Shown here: positions 1 to 6,851 of the stretch, one piece after another
Layout of the letters: the number at the start of each line of letters is the position of its first letter
Position numbering within the stretch: position 1 is the first letter of the stretch
DNA from: CAZDCZ01 sp964504155
GTDB taxonomy: Bacteria > Bacteroidota > Bacteroidia > Bacteroidales > UBA12077
Direction of reading: 5' to 3'
DNA length: 15,493 nt
NCBI GenBank assembly: GCA_964504155.1
Contig: CAZDCZ010000069.1
Span: 1-15,493, forward strand
Position numbers and translations under genes: made by a program
The notes under the pieces: generated by a model
What the model was told of the DNA's origin: nothing
Seen by the model: only the letters and a program-made list of their open reading frames with translations
Database searches by the model: none

Positions 1-60
1 ATGAAAGCTATGGAAAGTAGTGGAAACAACAAGATGGATGGAAATATTGAAGTTGTGTAA
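1..60 (+). CDS. Possible C-terminal tail of an upstream gene (partial)
   Basis: Frame 1 is open from the first base of the window and stops at TAA 58-60, giving at most 20 codons. The residues (start MKAMESSGNNK) match no family I recognise. It could be the end of a gene that starts to the left, or chance. Nothing else supports it. Confidence 0.25.
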   Translation: MKAMESSGNNKMDGNIEVV

Positions 61-89
61 GCAGTAATAAGGGGTTATTTCAATTAATT

Positions 90-218
90 TTAAGTGCAAA
101 GATGATGTGTTTTTGGCTTTTCCGCTTGGAAGATTTCATTAATTAGCCCATATACTTCGCCAAATCCTTTTGAATTATCCCGATAGTACTGCAAGTATTT
201 GTCTTGTATATGAACTAA
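90..218 (-). pseudogene. Orphan coding remnant, about 42 residues
   Basis: On the minus strand a frame runs from just after an in-frame stop at 219-221 to a stop at 90-92 and reads LVHIQDKYLQYYRDNSKGFG, followed by EVYGLINEIFQAEKPKTHHL. The composition is that of a real protein (aromatic, charged and Gly residues well mixed, few Asn/Lys runs), unlike the AT-rich noncoding DNA around it. It has no ATG, GTG or TTG start near its 5' end. The simplest reading is the C-terminal stub of a decayed gene, perhaps a mobile-element protein. I do not recognise the family. Confidence 0.35.
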
Positions 219-408
219 TTAATTGAAACTGTGGACAAATCTTACATTGAATTCAGGTTATCAGTAAAAAATATAATAATAAAATAAAAATAGTAAATAG
301 TATTTTTATGTTAATAATTATTATATATAATTGATTCTATAATAGATAACATTAATTTCAAAACCACATTAATATATGCATATATATATTATTATTATTG
401 CATAATTA
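219..408. other. AT-rich noncoding leader region
   Basis: Between the remnant and the promoter of the first full gene the sequence is almost entirely A and T. It contains alternating TA runs (for example 375-391) and stops in all frames. I see no gene, RNA or clear hairpin here. Confidence 0.5.
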
Positions 409-439
409 TTTGCCAGAAAGATTTTTTTATCTACTTTTG
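409..439 (+). promoter_or_regulatory. Bacteroidetes-type promoter (-33/-7) of the ferredoxin fusion gene
   Basis: TTTG at 409-412 and TACTTTTG at 432-439 are exactly 19 bases apart. This matches the known Bacteroidetes sigma factor consensus TTTG-N19-TAnnTTTG at every defined base. Transcription would begin around 445, leaving a leader of about 20 bases before the ATG at 466. Confidence 0.75.
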
Positions 440-465
440 TTTAGAATTAATCTAAATAGTGCATT

Positions 466-2394
466 ATGAATAAATATAAAGTATCAAACGAGTGTATTGC
501 TTGCAGAGCGTGTGTTGAAGTAGCAAGCGATAATTTTAAGATTAACAATAATAACATTGCTTTTCTTAAAAAACAGCCACAAAATGAAAAAGAAAAAGAA
601 GAATGCGAAGAAGCTCTTTCTATATGCCCAGTAAATGCAATTTCGAAATATAAAGAGAAAAAAGCAAGTTCGACAAAAGCAATTATTGCAAGTTCAAACA
701 TTAAATCTACTTTAGACAAACATCCTGAGTTAAAACAGGTTTTATCGGATTTGTCGCCCAAATTCAAAAAAATGCAAAACCCGGCATTGTATAATACATT
801 AGCTCGTTTTGCTAATTTCAACGATGCAGCAAAGATGACAGGTATATCGGTATGCGAAATATTACATACTATAAATAATTACCTTGGTTTAGAAGACAAA
901 TTAATAAGTAGTATGCCCGAATGCATAAAAAAAGAAACAGAAATAATTGAAAAGAAAAGTGTTGCCATTTCGTGGGAAGAAAGTGCAGAACTATATATAT
1001 ACAACAATAATACTGTTGAAGAATTAATACAAAAAGTTTCTGAGCTTGAGCCACAACAGAATATCGTTATTATTTCTATTGATAAACCAAACGAGTTATT
1101 TAAAGTAGCCTCCGGCTTAGACTTACTTTTTAATATTGAAAAAAACAGAGAATACAGAATTTCAATTTTTAATAATCGTAAAATTGAAAAATTAATTCCT
1201 TGGCAAGAGAGAAAAGAAGATTTCGAAATTCTTGATGTAAGTACTCTAGAAAGCGATCCATTTGATATTATATTAAAAAAAGCTTACAAAATAAAAGAAG
1301 ACAATGGCTTCGTTCTGATACAAGATTTTGAGCCCCTACCAATGATTAATATGCTTTCTGAAATGGGCTATGAGCATCTTAGCGAAAAAAATATTTCAGG
1401 CGGATATTCAATATATTTTCATAAAAAAATAAGCAAAAATCAAGAAAACGAAGAATCATCAGAAAAAGTTGATGTCGTAATTCAATCTGCCACTCCAGTT
1501 GCTTACCCTGTAATTATGAGATTGCTTCAATCAGAAAAAATTAGAAAAAGCATAAATATTAAAGAACTTAAGGTTTGGGAAGAAACAGAAAAACATCTTG
1601 CTTGGATTTCAAATGGGAAAGCCGATATTAGTTTTTCGGCTCTTATAACTTCAGCAAAATTAAGAAATAGCGATATTAAAATTCCCGCACTTTTTGTCTG
1701 GGATAATTTTGTTCTACTCAGTCGTTCAAAAGCTAAAAATTTTGAAGATATAAAAGGAAAAGAAATTTATACTCCATTATTCGAAGAAGCTCCACCTGCA
1801 AAAATCACCAAATATTTAATTCAAGCAAGTGGTTTAGATTCTAAAGATTTCAAATTTGTTTTCGGCAAACCTTTTGGTCGTCCCGAAGAAATTTATAAAG
1901 ATTTTGTTACAGGAAAAGCCGATACAGTAATTCTACGCGAACCGGAAGCAAGTTATGCTATAAAAACTATGCGAGACCGCAACGAAGAGATTTCAATAAT
2001 ATCTTTTAATAAATTATGGAACGATATTAATAAAGGTTTTGGCAGTTTCCCTAATGCAGGACTAGTATTAAAAGGAGAATTTGCAAGAAAACATCCAGAG
2101 TTAACACAAGTACTTTTAGAAGAACTAAAATCGACAATTAACTGGGTAAACGAAAACAGAAAAGCATCTGCAGAACTGTCTTTCGATATGATGCGTCAGC
2201 CTGTTGATAGAATAGAATTGTTCTTAGATCGTGTAAATTTTGAATGGGTAGAAGGCAAACCATTAATCGAAAAAGTTAAGCAATATTTCGATATTCTTAA
2301 TAAACACAATATTGTAAATATGAAAATAGATGATGATTTCTTAGATATTTTTAGAATGAACAAAGGAAATAGTTCAGCTAAATATCTCAAGTAA
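466..2394 (+). CDS. Ferredoxin-DUF1858-DUF2249-substrate-binding-fold fusion protein
   Basis: The 642-residue protein has no signal peptide or membrane segment, so it is probably cytoplasmic. An N-terminal single-cluster ferredoxin domain has Cys10, Cys13, Cys16 and Cys54-Pro, which should bind one [4Fe-4S]. Residues about 73-145 look like DUF1858 (HPELKQVLSDLSPKFKKMQN), a domain often tied to redox or hybrid-cluster proteins. Residues about 250-320 look like DUF2249 (LDVST...DFEPLPMINMLSEMGY), and 165-245 may be a decayed second copy. Residues about 334-625 resemble an NMT1/THI5-like periplasmic-binding fold (SATPVAYPVIMRLL, GKADISFSALITSAK). A binding fold without export signal or nearby permease suggests a soluble sensor or redox-linked binding protein, not a transporter part. 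The ligand is unknown. The start is fixed by the promoter about 20 bases upstream. Domain names are from memory of family patterns. Confidence 0.75.
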   Translation: MNKYKVSNECIACRACVEVASDNFKINNNNIAFLKKQPQNEKEKEECEEALSICPVNAISKYKEKKASSTKAIIASSNIKSTLDKHPELKQVLSDLSPKFKKMQNPALYNTLARFANFNDAAKMTGISVCEILHTINNYLGLEDKLISSMPECIKKETEIIEKKSVAISWEESAELYIYNNNTVEELIQKVSELEPQQNIVIISIDKPNELFKVASGLDLLFNIEKNREYRISIFNNRKIEKLIPWQERKEDFEILDVSTLESDPFDIILKKAYKIKEDNGFVLIQDFEPLPMINMLSEMGYEHLSEKNISGGYSIYFHKKISKNQENEESSEKVDVVIQSATPVAYPVIMRLLQSEKIRKSINIKELKVWEETEKHLAWISNGKADISFSALITSAKLRNSDIKIPALFVWDNFVLLSRSKAKNFEDIKGKEIYTPLFEEAPPAKITKYLIQASGLDSKDFKFVFGKPFGRPEEIYKDFVTGKADTVILREPEASYAIKTMRDRNEEISIISFNKLWNDINKGFGSFPNAGLVLKGEFARKHPELTQVLLEELKSTINWVNENRKASAELSFDMMRQPVDRIELFLDRVNFEWVEGKPLIEKVKQYFDILNKHNIVNMKIDDDFLDIFRMNKGNSSAKYLK

Positions 2395-2522
2395 CTGAAA
2401 ATATAAACTTTGCCAAAGTAATTTTTTAAAATATTGTGTTAATTATTAGAACCATATCTATTTTAAAACTAAAACTTTGGGAGAGTATCCCGAAAAAATA
2501 TAAAAATATAAAAATAAATAAA

Positions 2523-2930
2523 ATGAGTAAACTAATAAATGAACTTAAACAGGAACATGAAACTTTTATTAATACTCTTAATGAGTTAAAAAAAGTTAGT
2601 GTAACATCTACTAAAGGAATAGAGATAATATCGCAATTTAAAATCGCAATATTATCTCATTTAGCTAAAGAAGACAGGTTATTATATCCTCCATTATACG
2701 AAAAAGCCAAATCTAATTTATCGTTAAAAAAAGCACTTGATACTTTTGCAACAAATATGGATGAAATAACTGAATATTCTAATAATTTTTATGAGAAATA
2801 CACTAATAATAACATAGATAAAACAGAATTTTTAAACGATATTACTAAATTCATAATATTGTTTAAAGAAAGAGTTATGAAAGAAGAAGTTATAATATTT
2901 AAGGCCTATGAAAAGTTTCAAATAAACTAA
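2523..2930 (+). CDS. Hemerythrin-like HHE-domain protein with reduced metal ligands
   Basis: This 135-residue four-helix protein starts MSKLINELKQEHETF. I chose the ATG at 2523 over the GTG at 2436 because the HHE domain begins right there and the extra 29 residues look like translated noncoding DNA. The first half keeps the HHE pattern: His12, then His46 with Glu50/Asp51 in LSHLAKEDRLLYPPLYE. In the second half the histidines expected in helices 3 and 4 are missing (NMDEI and FKERVMKEE), although Glu121/Glu122 remain. His12 and His46 are the only histidines, against about five in a classic diiron hemerythrin. It may bind one metal, a different metal, or none. It follows the ferredoxin fusion by 128 bases and may be co-transcribed; a shared redox, O2 or NO role is inference. 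Confidence 0.7.
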   Translation: MSKLINELKQEHETFINTLNELKKVSVTSTKGIEIISQFKIAILSHLAKEDRLLYPPLYEKAKSNLSLKKALDTFATNMDEITEYSNNFYEKYTNNNIDKTEFLNDITKFIILFKERVMKEEVIIFKAYEKFQIN

Positions 2931-2989
2931 TTTTTAATTTTTTAATAAAGCTCACTAAAGAAACATAAAGAAAACAAAACGCATTTTAT

Positions 2990-3012
2990 TTAACTAATAC
3001 ACTATTAGTTAA
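2990..3012 (+). promoter_or_regulatory. Perfect inverted repeat just upstream of fhs
   Basis: TTAACTAATA (2990-2999) and TATTAGTTAA (3003-3012) are perfect complements around a 3-base CAC centre. The repeat ends 14 bases before the fhs start codon. It has no T-tract, so it is not a terminator. It may be an operator or a leader hairpin that covers the translation start region. Confidence 0.5.
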
Positions 3013-3026
3013 CAAATCTTAATCAA

Positions 3027-4697
3027 ATGGAATCAGACATAAAAATAGCTCAAGGTGCAAACATTCAACCTATTGTTGATATTGCAAAGAAATTAGGAAT
3101 TTCGGAAGACGATTTAGAATTATATGGAAAATATAAAGCTAAATTACCCTTAAAATTAATTGATGAAGAAAAAGTAAAAAAAGCCCAATTAATTCTTGTT
3201 ACAGCCATTACTCCCACTCCTGCAGGAGAAGGAAAAACAACCACATCGATTGGTTTAACTCAAGCATTAAATAAATTAGGAAAGAAAACAACTGTAGTAT
3301 TGCGAGAACCATCTTTAGGTCCTGTTTTTGGAATTAAAGGAGGAGCTGCAGGAGGAGGAAATTCGCAAGTAATACCAATGGAAGATATAAATCTTCATTT
3401 TACAGGAGATTTATCAGCTATTGAAAAGGCACATAATTTGTTAGCTGCTCTTATAGATAATAATATCCAGTCGAAAAAAGAAAATCTTAATATCGACCCA
3501 AGAACCATTGAATGGAAGCGTGTTATGGATATGAACGAACGTGCTTTACGCAATATTGTTATTGGTTTAGGTGGCGAAAAACAAGGTGTTCCTCGAGAAA
3601 CAGGGTTTAATATTACAGCAGCTTCAGAGGTAATGGCAATTCTTTGTCTTGCTGAAAATCTGACGGATTTAAAAAAACGACTAGGAAATATATTTATTGG
3701 TTATACATACAAAGGAAAAGCTATTTTTGCTCGCGACTTAAAAGCTGAAGGGGCAATGACAGTACTTTTAAAAGATGCTATTAAACCAAATCTAGTTCAG
3801 ACTTTAGAAGGAAACCCTGCAATTATCCATGGAGGTCCGTTTGCAAATATTGCCCAAGGAACCAATACAATTATAGCAACAAAAATGGGAATGACACTCA
3901 GCGACTGTGTTGTTACCGAAGCCGGATTCGCTAGCGAATTAGGAGCAGAAAAGTTTTTTAATATTAAAGCACAAATTGGCAAATTAAAACCTAATGCTGT
4001 AGTAATTGTAGCAACAATTAGAGCATTAAAATACCATGGCGGAATTAAATTATCCGATTTAAAGACTGAAAATTTAAGCGCATTAGAAAAAGGTTTCGAA
4101 AACTTAGATAAACATATCGAAAATATGACATATTACGGTTTCAAACCAGTTATTGCCATTAATAAGTTTTCGTCGGATACAGATGCAGAAATTGAACTAC
4201 TAAAAAATCATTGCAATAATTTAAATATCGCTGTTGCTTTAAACGAAGCATGGGAAAAAGGTGCCGATGGAGCTATCGAACTAGCAAAAAAAATAATTGA
4301 AACAGTTCCTGAATGTCCTTCTTGTTTTGAACCTCTATATAAGTTAGATTGGAGTTTCGAAGATAAAATAGAAACTATAGCAACTAAAATGTATGGTGCT
4401 AAAAATGTAGAATATTCAATAAAAGCTAAAAGACAATTGCAAAAAATTACAGATTTAGGATTTGGTAATTTTGCGGTTTGTATAGCAAAAACACAAAAAT
4501 CATTGTCGGATGATGCACATAAAAAAGGACGTCCGAGAGATTTTACTATTAAAATAAGAGAAATTGAACTTTCATCAGGAGCCGGATTTATTGTTCCTAT
4601 TGCAGGAACAATAATGCGTATGCCGGGACTACCCAACATACCATCGGCAGAAAAAATAGACATTGATGAAAATGGACATATAACAGGCTTGTTTTAA
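3027..4697 (+). CDS. fhs: Formate-tetrahydrofolate ligase
   Basis: The enzyme makes 10-formyl-tetrahydrofolate from formate, ATP and tetrahydrofolate in the cytoplasm, feeding purine synthesis and one-carbon metabolism. The 556-residue length is typical of the bacterial monofunctional enzyme. The nucleotide-binding loop TPAGEGKTT lies at 64-72, and the family signature EPSLGPVFGIKGGAAGGG follows near residue 94. ETGFNITAASEVMAILCLA and the C-terminal GTIMRMPGLP are also characteristic. The first ATG gives the usual N-terminus (MESDIKIAQ). No other Wood-Ljungdahl or folate genes lie nearby, so the window does not show whether it serves acetogenesis-like flux or ordinary anabolism. Confidence 0.97.
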   Translation: MESDIKIAQGANIQPIVDIAKKLGISEDDLELYGKYKAKLPLKLIDEEKVKKAQLILVTAITPTPAGEGKTTTSIGLTQALNKLGKKTTVVLREPSLGPVFGIKGGAAGGGNSQVIPMEDINLHFTGDLSAIEKAHNLLAALIDNNIQSKKENLNIDPRTIEWKRVMDMNERALRNIVIGLGGEKQGVPRETGFNITAASEVMAILCLAENLTDLKKRLGNIFIGYTYKGKAIFARDLKAEGAMTVLLKDAIKPNLVQTLEGNPAIIHGGPFANIAQGTNTIIATKMGMTLSDCVVTEAGFASELGAEKFFNIKAQIGKLKPNAVVIVATIRALKYHGGIKLSDLKTENLSALEKGFENLDKHIENMTYYGFKPVIAINKFSSDTDAEIELLKNHCNNLNIAVALNEAWEKGADGAIELAKKIIETVPECPSCFEPLYKLDWSFEDKIETIATKMYGAKNVEYSIKAKRQLQKITDLGFGNFAVCIAKTQKSLSDDAHKKGRPRDFTIKIREIELSSGAGFIVPIAGTIMRMPGLPNIPSAEKIDIDENGHITGLF

Positions 4698-4866
4698 GCA
4701 CATTACAACAGTTAAGCTATTGAAAAATTAAAACAATTATTCAACTACTTTTAAAACAATTTTTTTTGGAATAACAAACTATAAATTTTCAATTAGAATT
4801 TCATGAAAATTATCAATAAAAAAATATGTCAAATAATTTTTAGATAATATGAATTAAACTTACCTT
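4698..4866. other. fhs-csp intergenic region
   Basis: This AT-rich spacer has no open frame worth calling and no strong hairpin. T-rich runs near 4758-4768 could help transcription end after fhs, but I see no convincing stem. Confidence 0.4.
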
Positions 4867-4874
4867 TACCTTTG
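4867..4874 (+). promoter_or_regulatory. Candidate -7 element of the cold-shock gene
   Basis: TACCTTTG matches the Bacteroidetes -7 consensus TAnnTTTG exactly and lies 26 bases before the ATG at 4901. No TTTG is found at the standard distance upstream, so only half of the promoter is supported. If used, the leader would be only about 20 bases, too short for the long cold-shock thermosensor leader known from enterobacterial cspA. Confidence 0.45.
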
Positions 4875-4900
4875 AATTAAATAATAAAAAAATAATTACA

Positions 4901-5092
4901 ATGAAAAAAGGAACAGTAAAATTCTTTAATGAATCAAAAGGATTTGGATTTGTTACAGAAGATGACACAAATGAAGAATACTTCGTACACGTTTCAGGGT
5001 TAATTGACGAAATTCGTGAAGGTGACGCAGTAGAATTTGAATTAAAAGAAGGTAAAAAAGGATTAAACGCAGTAGATGTTAAAGTAATCTAA
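4901..5092 (+). CDS. Cold-shock domain protein (CspA family)
   Basis: This is a 63-residue single cold-shock domain, a small beta-barrel that binds single-stranded RNA and DNA and melts RNA structure. It starts MKKGTVKFFNESKGFGFVTE: the RNP1 motif KGFGFV is at residues 13-18 and the RNP2-like YFVHVS at 27-32. The usual length is 65-70 residues, so it is complete. It has its own candidate -7 box and a strong terminator, so it is probably a single-gene unit. Whether it is cold-induced or constitutive cannot be read from the sequence. Confidence 0.95.
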   Translation: MKKGTVKFFNESKGFGFVTEDDTNEEYFVHVSGLIDEIREGDAVEFELKEGKKGLNAVDVKVI

Positions 5093-5120
5093 TATTTATA
5101 CTTTAATTTATTCAATTAAC

Positions 5121-5148
5121 AAAAGCCTGTATGATACAGGCTTTTTTT
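5121..5148 (+). terminator. Rho-independent terminator after the cold-shock gene
   Basis: AAAAGCCTGTA (5121-5131) pairs perfectly with TACAGGCTTTT (5135-5145) around a TGA loop, and a T-rich tract follows. It lies 28 bases after the stop codon. Confidence 0.9.
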
Positions 5149-5199
5149 CTTTCGCTAAACTAAAGATTACTAATAAAACAAAATTAAGCAAATTCTATA

Positions 5200-5691
5200 A
5201 TGAAAACTTTCACAGCAATAGACTTTGAAACAGCAACAGGTAAAAAAAATTCTGCTTGTGCAGTTGGAATTGTTACAGTAGAAAATGGGAAAATAATTGA
5301 CGAATTTCATACCTTAATTCAGCCTCCCGAAAACGAATACAATTGGCACAATATTAATGTACATGGAATTACTGAAGCTGATACTGTTAATGCTCCATTT
5401 TTTAACGAAGTTTATCCTGAAATAAAAAAAAGACTTTTCGGAAGGACCATTGTAGCTCATAACGAATCATTCGACCGTAGTGTATTGCGAAAGACAATGA
5501 AAAACTATAGCTTAGATTATTCCGAATTGAATATTGAAGACCAATGGGATTGTACTCTTAAAATATACCGAGCAAAAGGCTATAAACCCGCAAGTCTAGA
5601 TGCTTGCTGTAAAATTCAAGGCATAAAATTAAATCACCACGAAGCACTCTCTGATGCTAGAGCGTGTGCAATGCTTTACCTAAACCAATAA
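5200..5691 (+). CDS. DEDDh 3'-5' exonuclease (DNA polymerase III epsilon-like)
   Basis: This 163-residue single-domain exonuclease probably removes nucleotides from DNA or RNA 3' ends. All catalytic motifs are visible: ExoI with Asp8 and Glu10 (AIDFETATG), ExoII with Asp92 (AHNESFDRSVL), and ExoIII with His147 and Asp152 (HHEALSDARA). The His five residues before Asp places it in the DEDDh group. It lacks the C-terminal extension that joins true DnaQ to the polymerase, and has no BRCT or GIY-YIG fusion, so it may be a stand-alone repair or RNA-trimming exonuclease. The ATG at 5200 gives a standard N-terminus. It is isolated between the csp terminator and the arsenic island. Confidence 0.9.
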   Translation: MKTFTAIDFETATGKKNSACAVGIVTVENGKIIDEFHTLIQPPENEYNWHNINVHGITEADTVNAPFFNEVYPEIKKRLFGRTIVAHNESFDRSVLRKTMKNYSLDYSELNIEDQWDCTLKIYRAKGYKPASLDACCKIQGIKLNHHEALSDARACAMLYLNQ

Positions 5692-5808
5692 TACTGTTAT
5701 CTATATCATATTCTTATATTAATTAAAACATGCTTCGAACACAGATTTTATTTAAATAAAAATATTTTTATCAAATCTATTAATTCTTTTAGTTAATTAA
5801 ATTTATTA

Positions 5809-5824
5809 TTCGTAATATTGCGAA
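5809..5824 (+). promoter_or_regulatory. Candidate ArsR operator/promoter 1 (before arsR)
   Basis: TTCGTAATATTGCGAA has palindromic ends TTCG and CGAA around 8 bases. Its centre TAATATTG (5813-5820) is one mismatch from the Bacteroidetes -7 box TAnnTTTG, so a bound repressor would cover the promoter. It ends 14 bases before the arsR ATG. A sister copy lies before arsC. Confidence 0.6.
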
Positions 5825-5838
5825 CACAAAATCTAATT

Positions 5839-6141
5839 ATGAAGAAAAACACAGATAGTTTTACTGAGAAACAAAAACTTTTAGCACGTTTTGCAAAAGC
5901 AATGGGGCATCCTGTTCGTATTTATATTCTCGAACAATTATCAAAGCAAGCATGTTGTTACAGTGGCGATTTATCAGAGGTATTACCAATAGCAAAATCA
6001 ACTCTTTCTCAACATCTTAAAGAATTAAAAAAAGTTGGTTTAATTCAAGGAGAAATTGAACCACCAAAAATAAAATATTGTTTAAATAGAGAGAATTGGG
6101 AATTTGCTCAAGAACTTTTTAAACAATTATTTCAATTATAA
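5839..6141 (+). CDS. arsR: ArsR-family arsenic-responsive repressor
   Basis: This 100-residue winged-helix repressor releases DNA when it binds As(III) or a related metalloid. I chose the ATG at 5839 over the TTG at 5818 because the TTG lies inside the operator palindrome and adds an unlikely N-terminus. The family core AKAMGHPVRIYILEQL is at about 20-34, and the recognition helix AKSTLSQHLKELKKVGLI at about 52-69. The classic ELCVCDL metal motif is replaced by a Cys39-Cys40 pair (ACCYSGDLSEVLP), and a third cysteine, Cys81, lies in the wing (IKYCLN). These three are the likely ligands. It is the first gene of the island and probably controls itself and arsC onward through the twin palindromes. 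Confidence 0.92.
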   Translation: MKKNTDSFTEKQKLLARFAKAMGHPVRIYILEQLSKQACCYSGDLSEVLPIAKSTLSQHLKELKKVGLIQGEIEPPKIKYCLNRENWEFAQELFKQLFQL

Positions 6142-6161
6142 TTTTTTTATTAAATATATTG

Positions 6162-6177
6162 TTCGTGTTTTTGCGAA
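6162..6177 (+). promoter_or_regulatory. Candidate ArsR operator/promoter 2 (before arsC)
   Basis: TTCGTGTTTTTGCGAA has the same ends and length as the palindrome before arsR and agrees with it at 13 of 16 positions. Its centre TGTTTTTG (6166-6173) is one mismatch from the -7 consensus, and TTTT lies at the -33 distance. It is 88 bases before arsC, suggesting a second repressed promoter. Confidence 0.55.
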
Positions 6178-6265
6178 TTACAAACAATAATTAAATTAGA
6201 AACAAAAGAAACAATTATTAATCCTAACTTAAACATATATAAAGAACATAAATAAAATAACAAAT

Positions 6266-6691
6266 ATGAAGATTCTAATTCTTTGCACAGGTAATAGTTG
6301 TCGCAGTCAAATGGCTGAAGGATTTCTAAAATCGTTTAATAAAGATTTACTTGTGTATTCGGCAGGAACCAAACCAAGCAAGCATGTCCATCCAAAAGCA
6401 ATAAAAGTTATGTCTGAATTAGGCATTGATATTCAAAATAATCATCCAAAATCGGTAAACAAATATCTTAACAAAAGTTTCGATTATGTTATTACTGTTT
6501 GTGGTGGAGCAAAAGAAATTTGTCCAGTGTTTTCGGGAAAGGTAGAAAATCGCTTACACATTGGTTTCGACGACCCTGCTGAAGCTACAGGAACCGAAGA
6601 ACAAATTTTTTCAGAATTTATTCGCATTAGAGACGAAATAAAAAAGGATTTCTATAAATTTTATGTAAAAAAAATATATGACTATCCGTGA
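6266..6691 (+). CDS. arsC: Arsenate reductase, thioredoxin-coupled type
   Basis: This 141-residue low-molecular-weight-phosphatase-fold enzyme reduces arsenate to arsenite so that Acr3 can export it. The P-loop LCTGNSCRSQMAEGF contains Cys7, Asn10, Cys12 and Arg13 (CX5R). The redox pair Cys79 and Cys86 (TVCGGAKEICP) has the 7-residue spacing of the thioredoxin-coupled ArsC of Staphylococcus and Bacillus, so electrons probably come from thioredoxin. DDPAEATG (102-109) holds the general-acid Asp. The three catalytic cysteines separate it from ordinary protein tyrosine phosphatases, which lack the second pair. It is transcribed with the arsenic island. The stop is followed by a palindromic element before the next gene. 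Confidence 0.95.
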   Translation: MKILILCTGNSCRSQMAEGFLKSFNKDLLVYSAGTKPSKHVHPKAIKVMSELGIDIQNNHPKSVNKYLNKSFDYVITVCGGAKEICPVFSGKVENRLHIGFDDPAEATGTEEQIFSEFIRIRDEIKKDFYKFYVKKIYDYP

Positions 6692-6707
6692 CTTACCTAA
6701 TTCAGAG

Positions 6708-6795
6708 ATTGATTTCTTCATTTTCCCCATCCCCAAAGGGAGTGAAGAAAATCAATTTATTCCCTTTAGGGTTCAGGGCAAACAAATTGATTTTC
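6708..6795. repeat. Double-hairpin intergenic repeat, copy 1
   Basis: Left arm ATTGATTTCTTCA (6708-6720) pairs with TGAAGAAAATCAAT (6743-6756) with one bulge. The overlapping GAAAATCAATTT (6747-6758) pairs perfectly with AAATTGATTTTC (6784-6795). The two hairpins share the middle arm and exclude each other. The 22-base and 25-base loops carry inverted copies of one motif (CCCCAAAGGG and CCCTTTAGGGTTCAGGG). It lies between arsC and tauE/safE in a likely operon and may modulate termination or mRNA stability. Confidence 0.8.
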
Positions 6796-6851
6796 AACAT
6801 ATATCTCTTGTAAATAAGTATATAAGCGAACATTAATTTAAAAATTAAATA

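Noticed and set aside
2407..2419. ACTTTGCCAAAGT palindrome after the ferredoxin fusion gene
   Set aside because: The six-base arms are short, with a one-base centre, in AT-rich DNA. It is neither a hairpin terminator nor close to a known operator, so chance is likely.
2436..2522. Longer hemerythrin start at GTG 2436
   Set aside because: The 29 added residues are Ile/Lys-rich translated noncoding sequence, and the HHE domain begins at the ATG 2523.
4208..4663. 151-codon minus-strand open frame inside fhs
   Set aside because: It is antisense to the conserved C-terminal half of fhs, its translation resembles no family, and the fhs reading is certain.
5818..5838. Longer ArsR start at TTG 5818
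   Set aside because: The TTG is inside the operator/-7 palindrome, which would place the start codon upstream of the likely transcription start.
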